DNA of 64,000 nt from NCBI RefSeq assembly GCF_014842925.1, contig NZ_JACYXJ010000007.1, positions 434,001 to 498,000 on the forward strand. The letters run 5' to 3'. The position numbers and the translations under genes are program-made. Positions 11,659-19,332 of the stretch are shown one piece after another. This stretch comes from Roseibium polysiphoniae (GTDB lineage Bacteria > Pseudomonadota > Alphaproteobacteria > Rhizobiales > Stappiaceae). The first letter of the stretch is position 1, and each line of letters opens with the position of its first letter. The notes under the pieces were generated by a model that was given only the letters and a program-made list of their open reading frames with translations, made no database searches and was not told where the DNA came from.

Positions 11659-12100
11659 ATTTCGTTCAAAGCGCCGAACATCTGCCAAAGCTTTTTGCTG
11701 GCCCGAGATGGCGTTGTCAATCGCCGCCTTGCGGACCGTGTCCCGCTGATCGGAAAATCGTTTCTTTGGCGTCGGTATGCTCCTCGCCCGACCTGATATA
11801 CATCTAAAAATTCTCCAACAATTCGGACAAGTTCTAATGGCCAGGACCAACGGCACTAGGCTTTGATGCGGCAGCTTGTTTAAAAAGGCGACGCGCGGAG
11901 TCAGCTGCCTTGCAAATTAAGAATGGATGTTGGATACATAATACACAACCTCTTTGAGCAACGTCTTTTCGGTACGGGTCATTCCTCCACCAAGGCAGAC
12001 CTTAGCCGCGCCAATCACGCTCAACGGTGGCTCCGGTTATATGTTGCATAACCAGCAATCCGGATCAGTTGTGAGCGGACCAAATATCGAGGAAACAAAG
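11659..12100 (+). other. 442-base promoter region ahead of the DapA-family gene
   Basis: No gene is supported. A minus-strand frame here that ends in C-T-R-Q-D-S-N-L is only the antisense of the tRNA. The region carries the first copy of the TTGGATACA operator at 11930-11940 and therefore probably the promoter of the DapA-family gene. Confidence 0.6.
11930..11940 (+). promoter_or_regulatory. Putative GntR operator, copy 1
   Basis: TTGGATACATA lies 161 bases before the DapA-family start. It shares the nine bases TTGGATACA with three other sites at the promoters of this cluster (14316, 14405 inverted, 19180). The core resembles the near-palindrome TTGTATACAA typical of FadR-type GntR operators. 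Confidence 0.7.
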
Positions 12101-13057
12101 ATGCCCAATATCTTCACCGGCACGATGCCTGCGCTGATGACCCCCTGCAAAGAAGATCGCAGTCCCGACTTTGATGCGCTGGTGAAAAAGGGCAAGGAGA
12201 TGATCGCGGCAGGCATGTCCGCCGTTGTCTATTGTGGATCGATGGGCGATTGGCCGTTGTTGAGCGACGAACAGCGGATGGACGGCGTTGAGAGGCTCGT
12301 GAAAGCCGGTGTTCCAGTTGTTGTGGGGACAGGAGCGGTCAATTCAAAGTCAGCAACAGCGCTGGCTGCTCACGCGCAAAAGGTCGGCGCGGCTGGCCTG
12401 ATGGTCATCCCACGCGTCTTGTCACGCGGGACCTCTGCCATCGCACAGAAGAACCACTTCAAATCCATTCTCCACGCAGCTCCCGATGTGCCGGCTATCA
12501 TCTACAATAGCCCAGTCTATGGCTTTGCGACGCGTGCCGATTTGTTCTTTGCTCTGCGAGCCGAGCATCCAAACCTTGTTGGCTTCAAGGAGTTTGGCGG
12601 CAAGGATGACCTTCGTTATGCCGCCGAGCACATCACCTCCCAGGACGACCAGGTGACCTTGATGGTCGGCGTCGACACTGAAGTTTTCCATGGCATTGTC
12701 AATTGCGGGGCAACCGGTTCGATCACCGGAATCGGCACGGCATTACCGAAAGAGGCTTTGCTTCTAGCCACGCTGTCGCAAAAAGCGGCCACCGGAAGCT
12801 CGGAGGCTCGCAAACGCGCCTTGGAACTGGAAGAAGCGATGTACGTCCTGTCCAGCTTTGATGAAGGCACTGATCTGGTTCTTTATTACAAGCACCTTCT
12901 GGTCCTCAACGGCGAGGAAGAATACCGTCTGCACATCAATGAAACAGACGCTCTGACGGACGCTCAGCGCAACTATTGCGAACAACAGTATGCGCTTTTC
13001 CGTAACTGGTTTGCTGACTGGGCAAAGCAAGGCGGGGTCATTGCCGAGTGTATGTAA
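12101..13057 (+). CDS. DapA-family lyase, probable pyrroline-4-hydroxy-2-carboxylate deaminase
   Basis: A 318-residue class I aldolase-like enzyme of the dihydrodipicolinate synthase family. The Schiff-base lysine is Lys163 in N-L-V-G-F-K-E-F-G-G and the partner tyrosine is Tyr135 in I-I-Y-N-S-P. The context (proline-racemase homologue, Pyr2C reductase, amino acid transporter) argues against lysine synthesis and for HypD, which deaminates 1-pyrroline-4-hydroxy-2-carboxylate to alpha-ketoglutarate semialdehyde in trans-4-hydroxyproline breakdown. The start at 12101 is set by GAGGAAAC just upstream and the family start; upstream in-frame starts would read through the operator-promoter region. 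The HypO oxidase and HypS dehydrogenase are not in the cluster, so the exact substrate is inferred. Confidence 0.75.
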   Translation: MPNIFTGTMPALMTPCKEDRSPDFDALVKKGKEMIAAGMSAVVYCGSMGDWPLLSDEQRMDGVERLVKAGVPVVVGTGAVNSKSATALAAHAQKVGAAGLMVIPRVLSRGTSAIAQKNHFKSILHAAPDVPAIIYNSPVYGFATRADLFFALRAEHPNLVGFKEFGGKDDLRYAAEHITSQDDQVTLMVGVDTEVFHGIVNCGATGSITGIGTALPKEALLLATLSQKAATGSSEARKRALELEEAMYVLSSFDEGTDLVLYYKHLLVLNGEEEYRLHINETDALTDAQRNYCEQQYALFRNWFADWAKQGGVIAECM

Positions 13058-13105
13058 CCAGTCCCCAAAGAGACGCGAAATTGACGCCTACAGCCCTCAA
13101 CAGAG

Positions 13106-13131
13106 CCCCGACATCCTTGGGTCGGGCCTGT
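13106..13131 (+). other. Hairpin between convergent genes
   Basis: An imperfect stem (AGCCCCGAC against GTCGGGCCT around an ATCCTTGG loop) lies after the DapA-family stop. There is no T tract, so it is at most a weak or bidirectional 3'-end structure. Confidence 0.35.
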
Positions 13132-13263
13132 AATTAGGCATGAAGGCTCTTTCAATCGTTGGCGCTTGGCCGATGAGGCCAATTCGCATCATCTGGGGTA
13201 GAGCAGCACAGTGCTTTTTAGTCCGGCTTTGCGGCGAGAACCAACAGCCTGAAGCCTTTCAGA

Positions 13264-14280
13264 TCAAGGCAGTAAAGCTTGCAGGTCCTCATAGAGACCC
13301 ACAGAAATCTCGACATATCCTCGTTCCAGATTGCGCGCACGGGCAGCGAAGCGGCGCTGTGAAGGCAAGCGAGCGCCCTGCTCTGTAATATCCGCGAACA
13401 ATCGTTCAGCGCGCGCATCATTTCTTGCAAGCTCACCATTGGAAAACTGCCCCAGATCAAACGCGAGCAGGATTTGCCCATGGTAGGGCGCCCCGGATTT
13501 TCCTTCAGCAAATTCCATGCTTTCCAGGCTGGTCAAGTCATCAATCAATGGACCGGCCAGCAGTTCAATCATGATGGACAGCGCTGATCCCTTGTAGCTG
13601 CCAAAGGTCAGCATAGCGCCTTCCATTGCCGCATCAGGATCATTCGTTGGCTTGCCATACTTGTCGATTGCGACACCATCGGGCAATGGCTTTCCAGCTC
13701 TTTTGTAGAGTTCAATTTCACCGCGCGCGAATGCACTTGTGGCAAAATCGAATGTGAACGGAGCACCGCCTTGACGCGGCCAGCTAAAGGCCAGGGGATT
13801 GGTGCCCAGAGTTCCCCGTGTCCCACCCGCCGGAGCAACCCATGAATGACTGGGGACCATGGTCATCGCCGCAAAGCCTTCCTGCGAAAGGCGTTCCACT
13901 TCAGGCCAAAGCGCCGAGAAATGAAAGCAATGATTGATCGCAACTGCGGCAATCCCGAATTCTCGCGTCTTTTCAATCAACAGCGGGACAGCTTTTTCCA
14001 TCGCCAGCAAGGACATTCCGCCCCTTGCATCAGCCTTTACAATTGCTTTGCCTGCGTCAGAGATGACCGGTGTGATCTGCCCGTCAATCTTGCCGGCCTT
14101 TATGGTCTCAATGCACATCAGCAAGCGAAAAAGACCGTGCGACTGGCAGTCGTCCAATTGGCAGGTATAGAGCATTTGGGCAATGGAACTGGCGTGAGCA
14201 CTGTCGTAGCCAGCATGCGTCAATACGTTGTTTGCGAGCGTTAATACATCATCCAACTCAATTTCGACGGTTTTCTGCAT
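13264..14280 (-). CDS. Ldh2/MDH2-family oxidoreductase, probable 1-pyrroline-2-carboxylate reductase
   Basis: A 338-residue NAD(P)H-dependent enzyme of the malate/L-lactate dehydrogenase 2 family, the fold of DpkA and other 1-pyrroline-2-carboxylate (Pyr2C) reductases. Family marks are S-H-G-L-F-R at about residue 53, N-H-C-F-H-F-S-A-L-W, G-T-N-P-L-A-F and a glycine-rich G-S-Y-K-G-S-A-L-S near 245. It probably reduces Pyr2C, the product of 3-hydroxyproline dehydratases, to L-proline. Aconitase X and the racemase-family enzyme nearby both fit as Pyr2C suppliers. It is divergent from the GntR gene, and two operators lie between them. Other 2-keto-acid or imine substrates are possible. Confidence 0.8.
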   Translation of the reverse strand: MQKTVEIELDDVLTLANNVLTHAGYDSAHASSIAQMLYTCQLDDCQSHGLFRLLMCIETIKAGKIDGQITPVISDAGKAIVKADARGGMSLLAMEKAVPLLIEKTREFGIAAVAINHCFHFSALWPEVERLSQEGFAAMTMVPSHSWVAPAGGTRGTLGTNPLAFSWPRQGGAPFTFDFATSAFARGEIELYKRAGKPLPDGVAIDKYGKPTNDPDAAMEGAMLTFGSYKGSALSIMIELLAGPLIDDLTSLESMEFAEGKSGAPYHGQILLAFDLGQFSNGELARNDARAERLFADITEQGARLPSQRRFAARARNLERGYVEISVGLYEDLQALLP

Positions 14281-14315
14281 CTGCTTGAATTTTCCAATCT
14301 AATCTTACGCGGATT

Positions 14316-14326
14316 TTGGATACAAT
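14316..14326 (+). promoter_or_regulatory. Putative GntR operator, copy 2
   Basis: TTGGATACAAT lies 36 bases upstream of the reductase start (minus strand) and within the divergent promoter shared with the GntR gene. It is identical over 11 bases to the copy at 19180. Confidence 0.75.
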
Positions 14327-14404
14327 ATTTGTGCGCCGCCGCATATTGTTTTCTACCATGAATGGAACGCGGTATTCTGTTGGAATTTCAGCCTGAAGGA
14401 GATA

Positions 14405-14415
14405 ATTGTATCCAA
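14405..14415 (-). promoter_or_regulatory. Putative GntR operator, copy 3 (inverted)
   Basis: ATTGTATCCAA is the exact inverse complement of TTGGATACAAT. It lies 28 bases before the GTG chosen for the GntR gene, which suggests autoregulation. Confidence 0.72.
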
Positions 14416-14442
14416 AATTCGAAACAGAATGAGAACTTCAAA

Positions 14443-15123
14443 GTGTCCAGCAAACGCGCGATCGTCCGCCAAAGTCTCCCAGACGCTATAGCAAGTGATA
14501 TTCGAGAACGTATCCTGAATGGCGAGTTGGAAGAAGGCCTCACAATACGGCAAGAGGCGCTGGCGGAAGAATATAATGTCTCGCGCATGCCTGTCAGAGA
14601 AGCCCTCAAACGGCTTGACGCTGAAGGTCTGGTGCAACTCACCAACAATTTGGGTGCCACCGTTACCAAACACTCCCTGGATGAAATAGGCGAGATCTTC
14701 GACCTACGCATTTTGATTGAAGTGGATCTATTTCGGCGCGCTATCCCGGCCATGACGCCCCCCCACCTTCAGAAATGTGAAGAAATTCTGGAAGCAATGG
14801 AGAGCTCCTATGATGCTGACGACGTCGGCAAATGGGGTGCGCTCAACTACGACTACCATTCTGCTCTCTATGCAGCTGCCAACCGCAGCCTAACAAACGA
14901 CGTGCTGCATCGGATCAACCTTCAATCCGACCGTTATGTGCGCATGCATCTCAGTGTGATGCAGCAACGCGATCCTGCTGCCAAAGAACACCGCGAACTG
15001 CTTGAGTTTGCCCGCGCAGGGAAAGCTGACGAGGCATGTGACGTGCTCACGCGTCATATTGCGCAAACCAAGAAAAACCTACTGAGGTTGATGATCGACA
15101 AGCGCGCGGACGAAGACAGCTAG
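14443..15123 (+). CDS. GntR-family regulator with FCD domain, hydroxyproline cluster
   Basis: A 226-residue FadR-subfamily regulator. The winged helix-turn-helix (about 10-70) has I-R-Q-E-A-L-A-E-E-Y-N-V-S-R-M-P-V-R-E-A-L-(K)-R-L split in short blocks, followed by an all-helical FCD ligand domain with the metal/acid-binding D-Y-H-S-A-L pattern and a late E-H-R-E-L-L. I choose GTG at 14443: the alternative ATG at 14362 would place the operator at 14405 inside the coding region and add 27 unconserved residues. The ribosome site (GAGA) is weak. It probably represses the cluster until hydroxyproline or Pyr2C is present. The start is the uncertain part. Confidence 0.85.
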   Translation: MSSKRAIVRQSLPDAIASDIRERILNGELEEGLTIRQEALAEEYNVSRMPVREALKRLDAEGLVQLTNNLGATVTKHSLDEIGEIFDLRILIEVDLFRRAIPAMTPPHLQKCEEILEAMESSYDADDVGKWGALNYDYHSALYAAANRSLTNDVLHRINLQSDRYVRMHLSVMQQRDPAAKEHRELLEFARAGKADEACDVLTRHIAQTKKNLLRLMIDKRADEDS

Positions 15124-15166
15124 AGGGCAGCACCGCCTCTTGAGGCGTTCAAGACGCCAGTCGGAT

Positions 15167-16198
15167 CTATTTGTAGCGCGGCCACGTATCAGACAAGCGG
15201 TAGCCCTCGGGCCATGGATCCTCTGGGTCCAGCATGTGCTGATGTGTCCCGGTGATCCAGCCGCGCCCGCTGATCTGTGGACGTATTGCCGGAACGGTAC
15301 CGACCTCGGTCAACCCAAGAATCTCCCCCTCGAATTCCGAACCGATGATCGAGACGGCGGTCATCCTGTCCCCGACCTTCATCTCGCCCCTGGCCTGCAA
15401 CAAGGCCATGCGCGCCGATACGGCTGTGCCGGTTGGGGAGCGATCAAGTTTGCCGGGTTGGATGGAGACAACCGACTTCGCGCGCAGGCCTGATGCGTCA
15501 CGCTGCAGCTCGCCCGCAAAAAGACAGAAGGAATGATGCCGCCATTCCGGCTGCAATGGATGATTGAATTCCAGCTGTTCATTCGCCGCGTTGGTGATCT
15601 TGACGCCAAGCTGGGCGATTGCCTGTGCCTCATCGACCACAAGCGCGATCCCTAGTGTCTGTGGATCGACGACGACAAAGCTATCGCCGCCAAAGGCCGT
15701 ATCAACATGGATCGTGCCGATGCCTTCGATCTCCAGCGGCACATTCAGAAAGCCGGTAAAAGACGGCAGGTTTTCGACCTCGATCCTTTGCGCCTTTCCA
15801 TTGGCGCAATGTGCCCGCACGTGCACAAGCCCGCCGGGCGCTTCAAGGACCATTTCGGTTACCGGTTCCTGCATCGCCACGATGCCGGTATCAAGAAGCA
15901 CGGTGGACACACAGATGGAATTCGACCCGGACATCGGAGGCGTGTCTTCGGGTTCCATAATGATCCAGGCGGCATCCGCATCCGGGTGCTTCGGCGGCAC
16001 CAACAGGTTCACATGACGGAAAACACCCCCACGCGGTTCGTTCAGAACAAAGTTGCGTAGCACCTCGTCTTGCGCAATCCAGTTTCGCTGTTCCCAGATC
16101 GTATCTCCGGGGGGCGGCGCAACCCCACCGACAATCACATCACCGACTTCACCCTCTGCGTGGCAGGACACGACGTGGATCACTTTGGTACTACGCAT
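15167..16198 (-). CDS. Proline racemase-family enzyme with Ser/Thr pair, probable trans-3-hydroxyproline dehydratase
   Basis: A 343-residue member of the proline racemase/hydroxyproline epimerase superfamily. In racemases both catalytic residues are Cys. Here the first site reads P-M-S-G-S-N (Ser90, TCC) and the second D-R-S-P-T-G-T (Thr256, ACC). Thr at the second site is the hallmark of trans-3-hydroxy-L-proline dehydratases, which need only one base; known forms such as the human enzyme pair it with Cys. The Ser/Thr combination is therefore unusual. The product would be Pyr2C, passed to the reductase at 13264-14280. It is the last gene of the transporter operon, nine bases after the ATPase gene. 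Epimerase activity on 3-hydroxyproline is the alternative. Confidence 0.82.
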   Translation of the reverse strand: MRSTKVIHVVSCHAEGEVGDVIVGGVAPPPGDTIWEQRNWIAQDEVLRNFVLNEPRGGVFRHVNLLVPPKHPDADAAWIIMEPEDTPPMSGSNSICVSTVLLDTGIVAMQEPVTEMVLEAPGGLVHVRAHCANGKAQRIEVENLPSFTGFLNVPLEIEGIGTIHVDTAFGGDSFVVVDPQTLGIALVVDEAQAIAQLGVKITNAANEQLEFNHPLQPEWRHHSFCLFAGELQRDASGLRAKSVVSIQPGKLDRSPTGTAVSARMALLQARGEMKVGDRMTAVSIIGSEFEGEILGLTEVGTVPAIRPQISGRGWITGTHQHMLDPEDPWPEGYRLSDTWPRYK

Positions 16199-16207
16199 TG
16201 TCTCGTC

Positions 16208-16930
16208 TCACCGGATATTGGACAGAAATTTTTGTAAATGCTCTGACTTGGGTGAACCGAAGATTTCTGCGGGGGTATCGATCTCTTCAATAACGCCCTG
16301 ATGAAAAAACGCGACGCGGTCGGAAACATCTCTCGCAAAGCTCATTTCATGCGTGACACAGATCATGGTCATGCCTTCTTCCGCCAACAATCGCATGGTG
16401 TCCAGAACCTCGCCCACCAACTCAGGGTCAAGCGCCGAAGTTGCTTCATCGAACAGCATGTACTCTGGCTCCATCGCCAAAGCCCTCGCAATCGCGAGGC
16501 GTTGTTGCTGCCCGCCGGACAAAGCACTTGGATAGACATCAAACTTGTCTCCCAAGCCGACATGCTCCAATTGCCTGGCCGCAATTTCCCGCGATTCAGC
16601 CTTGGATTTTCCTTTGACGATTTGAGGCGCCAAGGCAACATTTTGCAACGTGGTCAGATGCGGGAAACTGTTCCATTGCTGGAAGACCATCCCCAGCTTC
16701 TGGCGCAACGCGTTGATATCAGTGCCTTTTGCATGCACGTCAATGCCATCAACAACGACCGAACCCGCCTCGATCGCCTCAAGGGCGTTGATGCAATACA
16801 ACAGGGTCGACTTGCCCGACCCTGATGCCCCGATAATCGACAGCACTTCGCCATTTGGCACATCAAGGTCTATGCCCTTAAGGACCTGCAACGATCCATA
16901 GAACTTCTCTAGTCCACGAATTTCAATCAT
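16208..16930 (-). CDS. Polar amino acid ABC transporter, ATP-binding protein
   Basis: A 240-residue ABC ATPase of the polar amino acid uptake class (GlnQ/HisP type). Walker A is G-A-S-G-S-G-K-S-T-L, the Q loop is M-V-F-Q-Q-W-N, the signature is L-S-G-G-Q-Q-Q-R-L, and Walker B is M-L-F-D-E-A-T-S-A-L-D with a switch histidine in V-T-H-E-M-S. I place the start at 16930 because its ATG overlaps the permease stop as ATGA; an alternative start three codons upstream exists. It drives import of the operon's substrate, inferred to be hydroxyproline or a derivative. Confidence 0.93.
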   Translation of the reverse strand: MIEIRGLEKFYGSLQVLKGIDLDVPNGEVLSIIGASGSGKSTLLYCINALEAIEAGSVVVDGIDVHAKGTDINALRQKLGMVFQQWNSFPHLTTLQNVALAPQIVKGKSKAESREIAARQLEHVGLGDKFDVYPSALSGGQQQRLAIARALAMEPEYMLFDEATSALDPELVGEVLDTMRLLAEEGMTMICVTHEMSFARDVSDRVAFFHQGVIEEIDTPAEIFGSPKSEHLQKFLSNIR

Positions 16931-17589
16931 GAGGCCCAACGTTTCTCAAGGCTCGCAGCGTAACGCGAAATTGGATAGGACAATGCGAAGTAAAACGCGC
17001 CCGCAATTGTTAGGATCAACAGAGGCTCCTGCGTACGGGTGATTAGAATTTGGCTTGCCTTCAATAATTCAACATACCCAAGGACAGACACCAGCGCGCT
17101 GTCCTTCATCACCCCAAGCGCCACCCCCACCCAGGACGGGAATACCGCTCGTGTACCGATGGGCAGCACGACATAGCGAAGATCCTGCCAGTAGCTCATC
17201 CCAAGAGAGCGGGCGGCACGGCGCATCGATGGACTAACGGCCTCCATTCCGCCCCGAGCAACATTGGCCACGAGAGCGGCGCAATAGATCGACAGAATGA
17301 CCACACCGGAGAGGAATGGATCAAGGATCAGTCCAATGATGGGCGCAAAATTATAGAACAGCACGAGCTGAATGATCAGCGGTACGGATCGGAAGACATC
17401 CAACAACGGACCCAGAATCAGAACTGCGGCCCAACGCCCCTCGAAGAGCATCCAGCCGAAAACGACGCCCAGCGCCGTCCCGATTGTGATCGATAGAGTA
17501 GAGATCAGCAGCGTGCGCCATGCCGCCTCGGCCAGAAACCAGAGGTCGCTGATCCGGAAATCGAAGAAGAAGCTTGCCGTCGGTTCCAT
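16927..17589 (-). CDS. Polar amino acid ABC transporter permease 2
   Basis: A 220-residue inner-membrane permease of the His/Glu/Gln class with about five hydrophobic segments. The EAA loop is E-A-V-S-P-S-M-R-R-A-A-R-S-L-G-M and the F-R-S-V-P-L-I-I-Q signature is present. The start at 17589 (M-E-P-T-A-S) follows a GAGGG ribosome site (GAGGGTGGGCCA ahead of ATG) and lies 10 bases after the first permease; the longer frame overlaps that gene. Its stop overlaps the ATPase start, so the two are translationally coupled. Confidence 0.92.
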   Translation of the reverse strand: MEPTASFFFDFRISDLWFLAEAAWRTLLISTLSITIGTALGVVFGWMLFEGRWAAVLILGPLLDVFRSVPLIIQLVLFYNFAPIIGLILDPFLSGVVILSIYCAALVANVARGGMEAVSPSMRRAARSLGMSYWQDLRYVVLPIGTRAVFPSWVGVALGVMKDSALVSVLGYVELLKASQILITRTQEPLLILTIAGAFYFALSYPISRYAASLEKRWAS

Positions 17590-17599
17590 TGGCCCACCC

Positions 17600-18262
17600 T
17601 CAATATCTGAACAGGCGGGCGGCCAACAAACGTGAGGCACCCAGAATAATTTTGACGATGACGTAGTAGATAATGGCCGTCACGGCGAAGTATTCGAAAA
17701 TACGGTAAGTTCGGCTCGCCAGAGCCTGCGTTTCGCCCGAGAGTTCCCGAAACCCCACCAACATTCCCAAAGAGGATATCAAGACAGCCCAAACCATTTG
17801 GTTGGTCAGCGGATGATAAACGATCCGAAACACCTGCGGGATAATGATCCGCGTATAGGTCTGCCATGCTGTCATACCCAGTGATCGCGCCGCACGTACT
17901 TGGGTAACTGGAATAGCCTGAAACCCGCCACGAAAATTTTCTGCCAGGTAGCCCGCACAGTTAAAGCTCAACGCCGCCAAAACAATTGCGTATGGCGACA
18001 TGTGGATCCCCATTGCACCCAGACCAAAGCCGAAGAAAAACAACTGAAACAACGCTGGCGTGTTCCGGGCCAACTCAACCCAAGCAGTGGCGAACCACCT
18101 TACCGGGCCCTTCAAATACAGGCGGATCAACGCGAGGCCGAGGCCCACAACGATCCCGATGATCATGGCCAAGACGGCCACCTCAAGGGTCGTCAGTCCA
18201 GCCGCCAGCAGATCCGGCAGGTTTTTCAGAACCGGCCGCCAATGAAAGTGGTAATCAAACAC
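17600..18262 (-). CDS. Polar amino acid ABC transporter permease 1
   Basis: A 220-residue permease, the partner of the following gene. It has five or so membrane segments, the A-R-N-T-P-A-L-F-Q-L-F-F family signature and an EAA loop with Q-V-R-A-A-R-S-L-G-M-T. It forms the heterodimeric pore with the other permease. It is preceded by the strong stem-loop at 18287-18313, which separates it from the binding-protein gene. Confidence 0.92.
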   Translation of the reverse strand: MFDYHFHWRPVLKNLPDLLAAGLTTLEVAVLAMIIGIVVGLGLALIRLYLKGPVRWFATAWVELARNTPALFQLFFFGFGLGAMGIHMSPYAIVLAALSFNCAGYLAENFRGGFQAIPVTQVRAARSLGMTAWQTYTRIIIPQVFRIVYHPLTNQMVWAVLISSLGMLVGFRELSGETQALASRTYRIFEYFAVTAIIYYVIVKIILGASRLLAARLFRY

Positions 18263-18286
18263 GTCTGAGACCCCGCCCTGCGTAAT

Positions 18287-18313
18287 CCCCGCCCATCCTG
18301 CTGATGGGCGGGG
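18287..18313 (-). other. Intra-operon stem-loop after the binding-protein gene
   Basis: A perfect 10-base-pair stem (CCCCGCCCAT at 18287-18296, ATGGGCGGGG at 18304-18313) with a 7-base loop lies between the binding-protein stop and the first permease. There is no T tract. In many ABC operons such a structure protects the 5' mRNA segment and lets the binding protein be made in excess. Confidence 0.75.
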
Positions 18314-18321
18314 GACCTGAC

Positions 18322-19134
18322 TTAGTACATTACGCCAGGAATGCGCAGTTCAGGTGCGTCTCCACCAACATATTTGCCCCAAAGCTCCTGATAACGACCG
18401 GAGCGAACCTGATGGGTTACAAACAAGTTCAGGTAATTCAGCCAAGTGACGTCCTTACGCTTGCCGACAACCGACGTGTAATCCGTGGTCCAGGGCATAC
18501 GCGGGCCAGCGATGATGGTGTCATATTGCTTCGTGATCGGCAGGACGGCGGTGTTCGTCGTCAGACCGATGTCGGCCTTGCCCTGCGCAACAGCGAGGAA
18601 CACTTCGTTTTCCGACTGATAGCCCTGATAGTTTGCTTCCTCACCCCATTCGGCGGCAATCTTGAGCCATTCTTGCTCGGGAACGGTGCCAATCGCTGCG
18701 GCAACACGCTTGCCACGGATATCTTCGAAAGTTGAGATTCCGCTGTCGGCGCCGACCACACCTTGCGCATAGTAGATTGCGTAAGGAATTGAGAAACCAA
18801 CAGTTTTGGCGCGTGAGAGGCTGTCGGAAGTGCCGCCGAACACAACATCAGCACGTCCAGTAACGATGACCGGCAAACGCTCGGACCAAGTGAGAGGTAA
18901 AATCTCGTACTCGACTTCAAGCGCTGCAGCCAGATCTGCGCAATATTCAACATCGAACCCAGCCGGTTCGTTGTTCTCGTCACGATAACCAATTGGCGGA
19001 AAATCCAGAACGACGCCACAGCGGAGTGTGCCGCGATCTACCACATCGTCGAGCGTGTCAGCGACCGCGACGGTGCCAAAAACCGAGGTCAGAAACGCCG
19101 CTGCGGAGAGAGCGGCAAGCATGGTCTTTTTCAT
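18322..19134 (-). CDS. Amino acid ABC transporter substrate-binding protein
   Basis: A 270-residue periplasmic binding protein of family 3 (SBP_bac_3). The signal peptide M-K-K-T-M-L-A-A-L ends near V-A-V-A-D at about residue 25. The mature part has L-R-C-G-V-V-L-D-F-P-P-I-G-Y near its start, then F-D-V-E-Y-C-A-D-L-A and the R-A-D-V-V-F-G-G-T-S hinge element. The start at 19134 is set by the signal peptide and a GAGG eight bases upstream; the longer frame has no signal and crosses the promoter. It is the first gene of the minus-strand transport operon and lies 46 bases from an operator. The ligand is inferred from context. Confidence 0.93.
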   Translation of the reverse strand: MKKTMLAALSAAAFLTSVFGTVAVADTLDDVVDRGTLRCGVVLDFPPIGYRDENNEPAGFDVEYCADLAAALEVEYEILPLTWSERLPVIVTGRADVVFGGTSDSLSRAKTVGFSIPYAIYYAQGVVGADSGISTFEDIRGKRVAAAIGTVPEQEWLKIAAEWGEEANYQGYQSENEVFLAVAQGKADIGLTTNTAVLPITKQYDTIIAGPRMPWTTDYTSVVGKRKDVTWLNYLNLFVTHQVRSGRYQELWGKYVGGDAPELRIPGVMY

Positions 19135-19179
19135 TTCAATTGCCTCTTGAAGGTGAGTTGCTGATTTCTTGTTTTTATA

Positions 19180-19190
19180 TTGGATACAAT
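19180..19190 (+). promoter_or_regulatory. Putative GntR operator, copy 4
   Basis: TTGGATACAAT lies in the 198-base divergent region between the binding-protein operon and the aconitase X gene. A second ATACAATA follows at 19190-19197, so the site may be extended. One regulator could control both directions from here. Confidence 0.75.
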
Positions 19191-19332
19191 ATACAATAAT
19201 CGGAAACCAGCCTCGAGACAAGAGGCGGAAGTCAGTGCCGAGAAATGCCTTGCCGCGCCGAAAAAGGCGAAACGGCATGGCCATTCGGCGGCAGTTTCCA
19301 TCAAGATGAGCGCACACCTATAGAGGCGAAGC

